13,526 bases of DNA from Sneathiella sp. (GCA_002732675.1 NVRR01000059.1:1-13526); one strand, 5' to 3'. Positions 1 to 7,630 are shown, counted from the first letter of the stretch. Made by a program: numbers and translations. The notes: generated from the letters alone by a model not told the origin.

Positions 1-704
1 GGGCAATCAAGCCCAGATTCCAGCAATTTTCTCTCAAGGTTTCCGAAATATCTGTCAATCACGGGCTGAACATATGCATTCAAAACCGCCGTGCTAGTGC
101 GCTCATATTCACGCCATTGCCGTGAAATTTGACTGCTTGTAGACACCATTACCCCAGGTAATAATGAGCGTAGTAAATCAGCACAGCGGACTTCGTGTCT
201 ATCATCAACATAGCTGTGTAGAAAGACAACAGCGACCGCCTCAATATCTGCCTCTCGGCAGATATCAGCGACGACGGTGACATCCAATTCATCTAACGGC
301 GTGATAATGTTGCCTGCCCCGTCAAGACGCTCGGTGACTTCAAGACGATAGCGACGTGGAATATAGGGCGGAGGTGTTCTGGCCTTGAGATTATACAAAT
401 CAGGGCGATTGCCGCGGCCGATCTCTAAAACGTCCCTAAATCCACGCGTTGTGACAAGTGCTGTCTTAACACCTTTCCACTCGGTGATTGCGTTAATCAC
501 TGTCGTCCCGCCATGCACAAAAAAATCAATGGCTGACGGGTCCAGATTGTTCGTTTCTTTTGCGTCCAAAATGGTATTAAGCACGCCAATAGACTGGTCA
601 TCTGCAGTCGTTAGTGTTTTCCCAAACGTGATTTTCCCCGTAGTCTCATCATAAGCGATCAGGTCGGTAAATGTGCCGCCGACGTCTGTTGCTAACCTGA
701 CCAT
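1..704 (-). CDS. Hydantoinase/oxoprolinase subunit A, second copy (HyuA1), 3' end cut by window edge
   Basis: This is the N-terminal 234 residues of a HyuA-type subunit; the rest lies beyond base 1. The family is an ASKHA-fold ATPase that, with a HyuB partner, opens cyclic amides such as hydantoins, 5-oxoproline or lactams using ATP; some relatives act in carboxylases. The phosphate-binding motif DVGGTFTD is at residues 7-14. The family motif HGGTTVINA lies near residue 65, followed by GFRDVLEIGRGNRPDLYNL and, later, REYERTSTAVLNAY. The ATG at 704-702 is chosen because AAGGAG sits 9 bases upstream and the gene begins 3 bases after the stop of the hyuB-type gene, so the two are very likely translationally coupled. 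It is clearly different in sequence from the HyuA at 9101-11185, so it is not a recent duplicate. Substrate is unknown. Confidence 0.93.
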   Translation of the reverse strand, partial: MVRLATDVGGTFTDLIAYDETTGKITFGKTLTTADDQSIGVLNTILDAKETNNLDPSAIDFFVHGGTTVINAITEWKGVKTALVTTRGFRDVLEIGRGNRPDLYNLKARTPPPYIPRRYRLEVTERLDGAGNIITPLDELDVTVVADICREADIEAVAVVFLHSYVDDRHEVRCADLLRSLLPGVMVSTSSQISRQWREYERTSTAVLNAYVQPVIDRYFGNLERKLLESGLDC

Positions 705-707
705 ACC

Positions 708-2426
708 CTATCGCTCCTTGCTCATCTTTAGAGCAGTTGGGCTGAGACCATATGACTGGACAGCTTCTTCTAACGTTATCAAGCCATCCGCGATGTCCGC
801 CTGTATATCGGATATCAGACGGTCTTCTGGACGTCCCCAAGCGCCACCACCGCCAGTGATAACCCGAACATTGTCACCACGCCTAAGATGCCAATCAGGA
901 TGATGATGCACACGTATGGGCACATCATCGCCAGCCGTTCGAACCTCAACAAAATTACAACTTCCTACGCCGCCGCCATCCATTCCCCAGGGCGGCGTTT
1001 TGTTGCGACTAATGCCGCAAAAGAACGAGGCTTCGTCTGTGCGCATTTCATACTCACGGATCAAGCCGTAGCCACCACGATGACGTCCGGCGCCTACCCC
1101 ACCTTCAGTATTAAACCCATAGCGCCGTACGAGAATAGGTAACTTTGCCTCTAATAACTCGACCGAGTGATTGTACGTATCGCCATCGGTCAGCGCGATC
1201 AGCGCGTTGGCTCCATCACGATCAGATGTCGCCCCCCACCCTCCGTGCTGCGGCTCGATATGAACAAACAGCTCGCCGTTTTCTTTTTTCCCCGTCAAAT
1301 AGAGTACGGTTAAACTGGTATATGATCCGGCAGAAAACTGCTCGGGCTTTAGGGGTGCTAACGCACGCCAGACAAGTTCTGAGGCATGCACGGACCCTTC
1401 ATAATACCAGCCTGTCGGGGCCGGCTTATTAGCGCTAAAAACAGTGCCTTCTGGAACAACAACGTCCAGCGGCGCAAACCAGCCTTCATTTGATGCCGCG
1501 CTTGGATCAACTAGCGCCTTAAAGACAGTCTTCACGGCCGATTCCAGCGCGCCACGTGTGCAGTTGATCGGTCCTGCTGTCGTCGGTGCGCAGCCCGTAA
1601 AATCAACCGTCATACTATCGCCCGCAATAGTGATACGCACGCATACTGGAATAGAATCGTCTGTTATACCGTCGCCATCTATAAGATCTTGGGCTTCATA
1701 GACACCGTCTGGAAGCTCAGCGATCGCGCGGCGGCTACTCTGAGAGCTGCGTTCATTGATCTCGTTAAAAGCCGCACTGACCGTCTCAACGCCATATTTC
1801 TCAGCGCTATCTCGAAGATTTCGTTCGGCAATTCGAACCGTTGCGATTTGCGCACGGAGATCGCCCATCGCCAATTCTGGCATACGTACATTCTCTTCAA
1901 TCAGGCGAACCAGATCGTCATTGAGTTTATCTTCCCGGGCAATGCGGATACCAGGAAGGCGCAAGCCTTCTTGAAAAATCGACGTCGCATCAACGGGGAG
2001 GCTGCCTGGCATCGCGCCACCGATGTCTAGCCAGTGGGCGACGGTGATTGCATAGGCTAACAGCTGATCTCCAATAAAAATCGGCCGAACAACTGCCACA
2101 TCATTTGGGTGGGTCCCACCTGCAAAAGGGTCGTTGGTAACGAAAATATCACCGGACGCAATATCATCTTTATAGCGCGCCGCCAAAGCTCGCACTTGGT
2201 AGGCAAAAGTTCCCGTGAATAACGTAATACCGTTTGACTGTGCAATCAAATCGCCGTTCGGCGCACAAATACCACAAGCGAAATCCAGAATCTCGTAGAC
2301 GATTGGGCTCATGCTGGTTCTTGTCATGATGATGCCCATCTCATCGACCGTTGCCAGCAATTTACCGGTAAGTATTTCGACCGTTATCGGATCGACATTG
2401 ATAATTGGCTTCTTGCTATCTTGCAT
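708..2426 (-). CDS. Hydantoinase/oxoprolinase subunit B, second copy (HyuB1)
   Basis: A 572-residue HyuB-type subunit, partner of the HyuA immediately downstream. Family landmarks are VDPITVEI at residues 11-18, NDPFAGGTHPNDV near 98-110, HWLDIGG from 131, a Gly/Arg segment (GGVGAGRHRGGYG) and the C-terminal ITGGGGAWGRPEDR. D48, H106, D109 and H131 have the spacing (58, 3, 22) that, as I recall, forms the metal site of the caprolactamase beta subunit, so the active site seems intact. It is in the usual size range, slightly shorter than the other HyuB here. The start is ATG at 2426-2424; an adjacent TTG at 2429 is possible. The ATG puts the conserved motifs at the same residue numbers as in the other HyuB. 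No clear Shine-Dalgarno precedes it, and the start overlaps the end of the 43-residue ORF, which suggests translational coupling. Function is cytosolic; substrate is unknown. Confidence 0.95.
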   Translation of the reverse strand: MQDSKKPIINVDPITVEILTGKLLATVDEMGIIMTRTSMSPIVYEILDFACGICAPNGDLIAQSNGITLFTGTFAYQVRALAARYKDDIASGDIFVTNDPFAGGTHPNDVAVVRPIFIGDQLLAYAITVAHWLDIGGAMPGSLPVDATSIFQEGLRLPGIRIAREDKLNDDLVRLIEENVRMPELAMGDLRAQIATVRIAERNLRDSAEKYGVETVSAAFNEINERSSQSSRRAIAELPDGVYEAQDLIDGDGITDDSIPVCVRITIAGDSMTVDFTGCAPTTAGPINCTRGALESAVKTVFKALVDPSAASNEGWFAPLDVVVPEGTVFSANKPAPTGWYYEGSVHASELVWRALAPLKPEQFSAGSYTSLTVLYLTGKKENGELFVHIEPQHGGWGATSDRDGANALIALTDGDTYNHSVELLEAKLPILVRRYGFNTEGGVGAGRHRGGYGLIREYEMRTDEASFFCGISRNKTPPWGMDGGGVGSCNFVEVRTAGDDVPIRVHHHPDWHLRRGDNVRVITGGGGAWGRPEDRLISDIQADIADGLITLEEAVQSYGLSPTALKMSKER

Positions 2427-2547
2427 CAATTTCTAGGGCTAAGTCTGCATTAGGATAGACCGGCATCGCATAAAGCGTAAAATACCGCTCGGTTACACGG
2501 GTTTTATGAGCATTATTCTGGAGCTTATGGACTGAAGTATCGTTCAT
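2416..2547 (-). CDS. Small ORF, 43 residues, unknown function
   Basis: An open frame of 43 codons sits between the second permease gene and hyuB1. I do not recognise the protein. It begins MNDTSVHKLQ, has a basic middle (HKTRVTERYF) and an acidic tail (LALEIDAR), with no membrane segment, signal peptide or cysteines. The case for translation is a strong GAGGAG site 8 bases before the ATG, a good ribosome site where the following hyuB1 has none. The stop codon lies inside hyuB1, an 11-base overlap typical of translational coupling. It could be a real small subunit or regulator, a leader ORF that delivers ribosomes to hyuB1, or the stub of a decayed gene. It follows the permease stop by 52 bases and should be on the same transcript. 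Confidence 0.55.
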   Translation of the reverse strand: MNDTSVHKLQNNAHKTRVTERYFTLYAMPVYPNADLALEIDAR

Positions 2548-2599
2548 TACCGTATCTCCTCTACATTAGTGCAAAAATAATACAAACAACCTATTCGTA

Positions 2600-3595
2600 T
2601 TACTTGGTTCTTATGCGATCAACAAAAACAGCTGCAATCACGACGCATCCCAAAACGATCATCTGAATATTACCGTCAATTCGTGTCAGGTTCATCCCAT
2701 TTGATAGAACTGTAACAAACACGGCACCTAATAAGACAGCTGGAATGCCGCCAATACCGCCGCGGAGACTAACCCCACCAATCACGGCTGCAGCAATACT
2801 TTCCAGCGTAATGTTACCACCTAAGTTTGGCTCACCCGAACCAGTGCGCGCTGTCAACAGCATGGCACCAACGGCCGCCAAGACAGAGCAGATAATATAA
2901 GCATAAGTTAGGTATAGGCGGCTCGGCAAGCCGGCAACCTTAGCAGCCCGGGGATTGCTACCCAAAATGTAGAAACCCCGCCCGATCACTGTCCGTGTGA
3001 GAATCAAGTGAATAATCACGAGAAGAGCTGATGCAATAATAATTGGCGCTGGGATGCCTAATACTTCCCCACTATAAACTAAATTACTGAATTCACGTGG
3101 CACGCCAAAAACGGGGCGCCCGCCAGAAATCGTCGAGGCAATTCCATAACAAATATTCAGCGTACCAAGCGTTGCAATAAAAGGATTTACGCGCAAGACA
3201 GACACGCAGAACCCATTAAACGCGCCAACAAGGATTCCGAAGACTATCCCGGCGGATACAGAGAGGAAAATAGCCAGCGTCATGGATTGCGGATTGGACT
3301 CAACAATGCCGGTCATGACCAACGCAACAAGAACACTAACCGATGACACACACATACCAAGTGACAAATCAAAACCGCGGGTCAAGATCACCACCATTTG
3401 CGCAGCAGCAAAAACGACCAAATAACTGGCTTGTGTGGCAACATTTACGAGATTCGCTTCGGACAGGACCCGCGGCTCGACAGCCGCAAAACCAAGCGCC
3501 ATCAAGACAAGACAAATTGGCATCAGCCAACGCATGATGAACACCATCATGCGGGCATATTGTCCCTTTTGAACGGAAACCGATGCATCACTCAC
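2600..3595 (-). CDS. ABC transporter permease, RbsC family (second of two)
   Basis: A 331-residue inner-membrane permease of the ribose/xylose (BPD_transp_2) type, one half of the channel of the importer encoded here. It has about eight to ten strongly hydrophobic segments. Family motifs are TRGFDLSLG after the second or third segment, LRVNPFIATLGTL in the middle, ILGSNPRAAKVAGLP, GVSLRGGIGG and NGMNLTRIDGNIQMIVLG near the end. The start is set at GTG 3595-3593: GGAGG lies 7 bases upstream, and the GTG overlaps the preceding permease's stop by 8 bases. A longer frame reaching 3682 exists, but its extra 29 residues lie inside the preceding gene and lack a ribosome site. It is clearly paralogous to its neighbour, which shares the SLRGGIG and NGMNL-RID blocks, so the pair probably forms a heterodimer. 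Confidence 0.95.
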   Translation of the reverse strand: MSDASVSVQKGQYARMMVFIMRWLMPICLVLMALGFAAVEPRVLSEANLVNVATQASYLVVFAAAQMVVILTRGFDLSLGMCVSSVSVLVALVMTGIVESNPQSMTLAIFLSVSAGIVFGILVGAFNGFCVSVLRVNPFIATLGTLNICYGIASTISGGRPVFGVPREFSNLVYSGEVLGIPAPIIIASALLVIIHLILTRTVIGRGFYILGSNPRAAKVAGLPSRLYLTYAYIICSVLAAVGAMLLTARTGSGEPNLGGNITLESIAAAVIGGVSLRGGIGGIPAVLLGAVFVTVLSNGMNLTRIDGNIQMIVLGCVVIAAVFVDRIRTK

Positions 3596-4613
3596 GAATT
3601 TTCCTCCGGTTACCATATTCTTCAAGTGCAACGGCAATAATGACAATAATGCCGAGCACGATCGTTTGAATTTTGCTGTCAATCCGTACCAAGTTCATGC
3701 CGTTTGTTACAATTGACAGGAACAAAGCGCCCAACGTCACCAATTCGACACGGCCGATACCGCCTCGCAAGCTCACGCCGGCGATGACAGCTGCCGCGAT
3801 GGATTGCAGCATGACAATATTTCCGCCAAGCGTCGCCTGGCCGGACCCAACACGGGCGGTTAGGAGAACACCGGTGATAGCGGCCAAGGCACCACACATT
3901 GTATATGCCATAACCAAATAAGTTTTCGTTGACACACCGGACACCAGCGATGCCTGCAAGTTTCCGCCAATGGCATAGATGTATCGCCCAAGTACCGTAT
4001 ACCTCTGAATAACCCAAACCATGATAACGAGCGCCAGGGCTACGTATACGGTGGTTGGCAAACCAAGCCACAGAGCGCGGCCAAAGCTCTTCACAAATAC
4101 TTTCGGCATTCCATAAACAGGAATACCGTTTGTTAATAGCAAGGCAATACCAGCGGTGATCGATAGCGTTCCCAACGTTACCATGAAGGGCGAGACCCGA
4201 AGGAAAGCAACACATAAGCCGTTTACTAAGCCAACCGCTACTCCGCAACCAATGCCTGCCGCCACGCCAGCGAAAATCACCAACCCGACATCATCTGGCA
4301 TTATACCCAGTAAGTTTGCCATCACGGTGGCCGTAACGGTGCTGGAAAGTGCGACAACTGCGCCGACGGACAGATCAAAGCCACCTACAATCAGAACCAA
4401 CATTTGCCCAGCCGCCAAGATCGCCAGAAATGAAGTTTCTCTGAGCACATTGAGGATATTGAAAATTCCCAAGAACCGTGGTTCAAAAATCGACAAGGCG
4501 GCAATAAGGACTACTAGCATTATCGGCAGTAATCCCATCGCAGAGATGGCCCTGACAAGCTGGTTTACCTCTTTTTGGTGCAGATGACCTGAGGCTAGAT
4601 TATTGTTCACCAC
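3588..4613 (-). CDS. ABC transporter permease, RbsC family (first of two)
   Basis: A 341-residue integral membrane permease of the RbsC family. After a soluble N-terminal stretch of about 25 residues (ending QLVRAIS), it has the usual series of hydrophobic helices. Diagnostic blocks are VGGFDLSVGAVVALS, RVSPFMVTLGTLSITAGIA, YAIGGNLQASLVSGVS, AGVSLRGGIG and NGMNLVRIDSKIQTIVLG; the C-terminus is basic. Two tandem GTG codons (4613 and 4610) are possible starts. GGAG precedes them by 5 and 8 bases, and the site lies within the last codons of the ATPase gene, whose stop directly abuts, so coupled translation is likely. With the ATPase, the TorT-like binding protein and the second permease it forms a complete high-affinity importer. 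Family membership alone does not give the substrate, since such transporters carry pentoses, purine nucleosides, autoinducer-2 and other small molecules. Confidence 0.95.
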   Translation of the reverse strand: MVNNNLASGHLHQKEVNQLVRAISAMGLLPIMLVVLIAALSIFEPRFLGIFNILNVLRETSFLAILAAGQMLVLIVGGFDLSVGAVVALSSTVTATVMANLLGIMPDDVGLVIFAGVAAGIGCGVAVGLVNGLCVAFLRVSPFMVTLGTLSITAGIALLLTNGIPVYGMPKVFVKSFGRALWLGLPTTVYVALALVIMVWVIQRYTVLGRYIYAIGGNLQASLVSGVSTKTYLVMAYTMCGALAAITGVLLTARVGSGQATLGGNIVMLQSIAAAVIAGVSLRGGIGRVELVTLGALFLSIVTNGMNLVRIDSKIQTIVLGIIVIIAVALEEYGNRRKIRE

Positions 4614-6203
4614 CTACTCTCCTGCATTCGATTTTGCTTCATCATCCTGGAAGAAGCAGGATAGGACTGCCTGCTCGTTTATTTCGTCACCTGTCAACTC
4701 CGCGACCAACTTAGAGCGATGCATGACGTAAAGCCGATTTGAAAGATGTAAGACTTCTGGCAGCTCGGACGATACGAGTATGATTGCCGCACCCTTGCCG
4801 ACCAATTCTTTCATGAGTTCATAGACCTCAACCTTCGCGCCAACATCTATGCCAACCGTAGGTTCATCAAACAAAAATACATCGGTTTCTCGCGTTAATC
4901 CGCGTGCCAGCATGACCTTCTGCCGATTACCTCCCGACAAATTGCCGACCGGGCGTTCAATATTTGGCGGCCGCAACTTCAGCCGATCAACAATGCCCTG
5001 AATGAGCTTTCTCTCGTTCAGTTTCTTTAGAATCCGCATCCATGAAAAATCTGCCAAATCAAGCGCCGCCATCGACGCGTTTTCGCGAATGGGGCGTTCA
5101 AGCGCCAAGCCCTCAGCGACCCGATCAGATGGAAAATAACAAGCACCCTTTTTCAGACTGATATCCGGTCGAGGGTGTAAGATGCGTTCGCCTTTGATAA
5201 CAATTTCACCCTCTTCTATCGTCTCTAAACCATATACCGCACGAACGAGTTCTGATTTACCGCAGCCAACGAGCCCGGCAATACCCGTAATTTCGCCTGC
5301 ACGCGCATAGATACTCACATCATCGACCACGTGATTGGCCAGCGTAAGGTTATTAATCTCGAGCAGCTTTCGCGTCGGTTTGTGATCTATTTTCGGGAAC
5401 AAGACATCAATCTTGCGACCCGTCATCAACTCAACGAGCTCATTTTCGCCGACATCCGCCGCATTACATGTTTCAATTTTGCGACCGTCACGAAGCACGG
5501 TGATTCTATCACCGATCTCTTTAATTTCGCGCATGCGATGAGAGACATAGATTATGCCAACCCCATTCGCCTTCAATCGGCCAATCAGTTCAAACAGTTT
5601 ATACGTTTCATTTTCAGTCAGTGACGCCGTCGGCTCATCTAAAATCAACAATCTGACATCAGCGAGCAGAGCCTTGGCTATCTCAACCATCTGCTGATGC
5701 GCGCGTGACAATGATGACACGCGCTTTTTGGGGTCCAAATCGAAGCCCAACATCTCAATGACTTCAGCGGCACGCGCACTCATCACTCCTTTACGCAGAT
5801 ATCCAGCACGAGATATCTCTCGCCCCAAAAAAAGATTCTCTTCTACCGTTAAGTTCGGAATGAGTGAAAACTCTTGAAAAACAGGACTAATACCCATGAC
5901 CCGAGCACGGTGAGGGGTCAAATGAGAAAGATCCCGTCCATCATAGCGGACTGTCCCTTTATCTGGCGAAAACGTACCGGCGATGACATTTATAAGTGTC
6001 GACTTTCCAGCACCATTTTCGCCAAAAAGGATATGAACTTCACCACGGCGCAGATCAAAATCGACGTTGTCCAGCGCCAGAACACCTGGGAATTGTTTAG
6101 AGATGCCACGCATCTCAAGGATACAAGAGGAAGCTATCTCCTCCCCAGTGTTTTCTGGGGAGGAGATAACAGTATCCTGCACTTGATCCGAATCGCTATT
6201 CAT
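4614..6203 (-). CDS. Sugar-type ABC transporter ATP-binding protein, RbsA family (two fused ABC domains)
   Basis: A 529-residue cytosolic ATPase with two ABC domains, as in RbsA/MglA/XylG. Domain 1 has Walker A GENGAGKST at 61-69, the degenerate signature LSRAHQQMVEIAKAL usual for this subfamily, and Walker B LLILDEPTASL. Domain 2 has the divergent P-loop GLVGCGKSE, a good signature LSGGNRQKVMLARGL, and VFLFDEPTVGIDVG. Family homology begins at about residue 28 (ILEMRGISKQFPGV), so roughly 25 residues form an N-terminal extension. That extension is encoded by a strong inverted repeat. The start is uncertain: ATG 6203 has only a weak, distant GAGAG. ATG at residue 31 would put the hairpin in the intergenic gap but has GGAGGAG about 24 bases away, too far for normal use. 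The gene lies 31 bases after the binding-protein gene and abuts the first permease gene. Confidence 0.95.
   Translation of the reverse strand: MNSDSDQVQDTVISSPENTGEEIASSCILEMRGISKQFPGVLALDNVDFDLRRGEVHILFGENGAGKSTLINVIAGTFSPDKGTVRYDGRDLSHLTPHRARVMGISPVFQEFSLIPNLTVEENLFLGREISRAGYLRKGVMSARAAEVIEMLGFDLDPKKRVSSLSRAHQQMVEIAKALLADVRLLILDEPTASLTENETYKLFELIGRLKANGVGIIYVSHRMREIKEIGDRITVLRDGRKIETCNAADVGENELVELMTGRKIDVLFPKIDHKPTRKLLEINNLTLANHVVDDVSIYARAGEITGIAGLVGCGKSELVRAVYGLETIEEGEIVIKGERILHPRPDISLKKGACYFPSDRVAEGLALERPIRENASMAALDLADFSWMRILKKLNERKLIQGIVDRLKLRPPNIERPVGNLSGGNRQKVMLARGLTRETDVFLFDEPTVGIDVGAKVEVYELMKELVGKGAAIILVSSELPEVLHLSNRLYVMHRSKLVAELTGDEINEQAVLSCFFQDDEAKSNAGE
6135..6168 (-). repeat. Perfect 14-bp inverted repeat (mRNA hairpin) within the ATPase 5' coding region
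   Basis: The arms TATCTCCTCCCCAG (6135-6148) and CTGGGGAGGAGATA (6155-6168) are exactly complementary around a 6-base loop. In the transcript one G-U and one further G-C pair extend the stem to 16. It lies about 66 bases after the stop of the binding-protein gene and encodes residues 12-23 of the ATPase as annotated. No U-tract follows, so it is not a standard intrinsic terminator. The 3' arm contains GGAGGAG, a perfect Shine-Dalgarno-like string that the stem would hide. A likely role is protecting or attenuating the transcript so that more binding protein than transporter is made, as hairpins between such genes often do; that role is inference. Confidence 0.8.
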
Positions 6204-6234
6204 AGAGTTTTGATTCTCTCAAGTCGTTCGTTTC

Positions 6235-7302
6235 TTATTCTACTGTCACAGAATATTCCGGCTTCCATGTAGCTGGTGCGAGAACCAGATCCATGTTGAT
6301 TTGGTCAGCATTCGCTTTTGCAATCATATCAGGGATTGGCTTCAGGAATGTTTTCAACTCTTTGCCTTCAAGGGCGCGGATTGCCATATCAACGGCAATC
6401 ATACCTTCAAGAACCGGGTACTGCGTTGCAAAGCCGAGAATTTCACCATCATTCATGGCATCGAGCATTGCTTGGTTTTCGTATGAGGACATGATCATCA
6501 TGTCATCGCTACGACCGATTTCAGCGACGGCACCAATGGCTGCTTCCGCAGTCGGCGCTGAGCCCCAGATAACGGTCATGTCTGGATAGGCTTGCAAAGC
6601 ATCTTGGATCAGCTTGAGCTGAACACCAACGCCTGTGTCACCGAACATTTCAGTTTCGATCTTCACGTTGCTGCCCTTGAGTGCCCGCTGGAAGCCTTCA
6701 TAGAATGATTCAGCCCAACCGGATCCGGCAGGGCCGGGAAAAGCAACGGCGCTTGCTGGCTTTCCATCAAGATGATCTAGGAGGTAAGCGCCTGTTTGCT
6801 CACCCATAGTGTCAAACTCAACGTACATTTTTGCTGTGGTTTTTGCGTCTTTAACTGGGTTTACCGTCGCAATAAGCGGCTTGCCAGCTGCAATGCTTTC
6901 TTCGAATTTTTTGGCCAGACCGGCTTCAGAAATCGGGCCAACAATGATCGCATCCGCGTTAGAGGCGATACAGTCATCAATTTGCGACAACTGACGCGGG
7001 AGGTTCTCGTAACCACCGGCTTCAAGCAATGTCATGTTAACACCTTGGCGCTTAGCTTCGGAGACAATGCCATATGCAACAGCAACCCAGAAGCTATCTT
7101 TCATGTGCGGGAATGAAACACAAAGATTCCAAGGCTTAGAAGCTTTTTCCAATGGCGAATATGTGGTTACCACATTCTCGCCAGAGCTGGCATCGTAAAC
7201 CTTGACCGGCCACCATTTGTCGGCAGCTTGCGCGCTTGCTGCGGTAAGCGCAAAAGCGCCCATAGAAACCGCTACTAACGTTGTTTTAAGACTTGTTTTC
7301 AT
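6235..7302 (-). CDS. TorT-like periplasmic substrate-binding protein of ABC importer
   Basis: A 355-residue secreted binding protein. Residues 1-26 are a clear Sec signal peptide (MKTSLKTTL, hydrophobic core, AQA cleavage site before ADKWW). The mature part is a type I periplasmic-binding fold and resembles TorT, the periplasmic partner of the TMAO sensor kinase TorS. Matching blocks include PWNLCVSFPHMKDSFWVAVAYG, LLEAGGYENLPRQLSQIDDC and the GPAGSGWAESFYEGFQRAL region. C61 and C111 fall where I recall cysteines in TorT and could form a disulfide. AAGGAG lies 7 bases before the ATG. Unlike classical torT, it is followed by an ATPase and two permeases with no kinase in view, so a transport role is much more likely than sensing. 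Ligand is unknown: TMAO-like, cyclic amide and sugar ligands are all possible. Confidence 0.92.
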   Translation of the reverse strand: MKTSLKTTLVAVSMGAFALTAASAQAADKWWPVKVYDASSGENVVTTYSPLEKASKPWNLCVSFPHMKDSFWVAVAYGIVSEAKRQGVNMTLLEAGGYENLPRQLSQIDDCIASNADAIIVGPISEAGLAKKFEESIAAGKPLIATVNPVKDAKTTAKMYVEFDTMGEQTGAYLLDHLDGKPASAVAFPGPAGSGWAESFYEGFQRALKGSNVKIETEMFGDTGVGVQLKLIQDALQAYPDMTVIWGSAPTAEAAIGAVAEIGRSDDMMIMSSYENQAMLDAMNDGEILGFATQYPVLEGMIAVDMAIRALEGKELKTFLKPIPDMIAKANADQINMDLVLAPATWKPEYSVTVE

Positions 7303-7498
7303 TTTTCGTCTCCTTGTGTTGCACGTGTTTTTTAAGCGGCAGTAAAAGAAATCTTACTAAAGACTTCCTGACGATTTCATTCAGTCTTAATCAGATGCTT
7401 TTCTTCTCACCTTTATTTACCGGTCGCCTTCGTTCCTACGTCCAAATATAGGTGCCGCAGGTCTCTTAAGTGAAAGTTAGGGGAACTCCCTCGCTTAA

Positions 7499-7516
7499 GC
7501 TAATAATCATATTAGC
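7499..7516. promoter_or_regulatory. Palindrome overlapping the candidate -10 box (possible operator)
   Basis: GCTAATA (7499-7505) and TATTAGC (7510-7516) are perfect inverted copies around a 4-base centre. The palindrome covers the proposed -10 hexamer, a position where a dimeric repressor would block transcription. No regulator gene is in the window, so the binding protein is unknown; a small mRNA hairpin is the alternative. Confidence 0.35.
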
Positions 7517-7536
7517 GTTTCCTTTGGCATTGTAAA
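7509..7536 (-). promoter_or_regulatory. Candidate sigma-70 promoter for the transporter operon
   Basis: Read on the minus strand, TTTACA (7536-7531) and TAATAT (7514-7509) are separated by 16 bases, matching the -35 consensus at 5 of 6 and the -10 at 4 of 6 positions. It would start a transcript about 200 bases upstream of the TorT-like gene. It lies in the only long gap before the transporter, which is the expected place, but AT-rich DNA gives such matches by chance. Confidence 0.35.
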
Positions 7537-7578
7537 ATCTGAAAATCAAAACACCCATATCGTTTTTTTCTATATTAA

Positions 7579-7616
7579 ATCTAAAGAATTTACATCGAAT
7601 AAATACATCTTTAGAT
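7579..7616. repeat. 9-bp inverted repeat just after the aminotransferase gene
   Basis: ATCTAAAGA (7579-7587) and TCTTTAGAT (7608-7616) are perfect inverted copies 20 bases apart, starting 14 bases after the aminotransferase stop. The stem is AT-rich and only a short mixed TTTAATAT stretch follows in the transcript, so it would be a weak terminator at best. An operator or a 3'-end stabilising hairpin is equally possible. Confidence 0.4.
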
Positions 7617-7630
7617 AGTAATAAACGCAC

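Larger units (their letters stand above)
7303..7630 (-). other. Gene-free region between aminotransferase and binding-protein genes
   Basis: This is the only stretch longer than 300 bases without a gene. It is AT-rich and contains short frames of up to 30 codons without ribosome sites. It holds an inverted repeat just after the aminotransferase, a candidate promoter with an overlapping palindrome (both listed separately), and a cluster of short symmetrical elements at 7465-7499: two CTTAAG copies flanking AGGG-GAACT-CCCT, which could fold into a leader hairpin. It probably separates the catabolic operon from an independently regulated transporter operon. Confidence 0.6.

Noticed and set aside
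3596..3682. N-terminal extension of the second permease to 3682
   Set aside because: It overlaps the preceding permease gene by about 95 bases, lacks a ribosome site and does not fit the family, while GTG 3595 has an ideal GGAGG.
7463..7555. 30-codon minus-strand frame in the intergenic region (begins MGVLIFRFYN)
   Set aside because: It has no Shine-Dalgarno, no recognisable features and overlaps the candidate promoter; such lengths occur by chance in AT-rich DNA.
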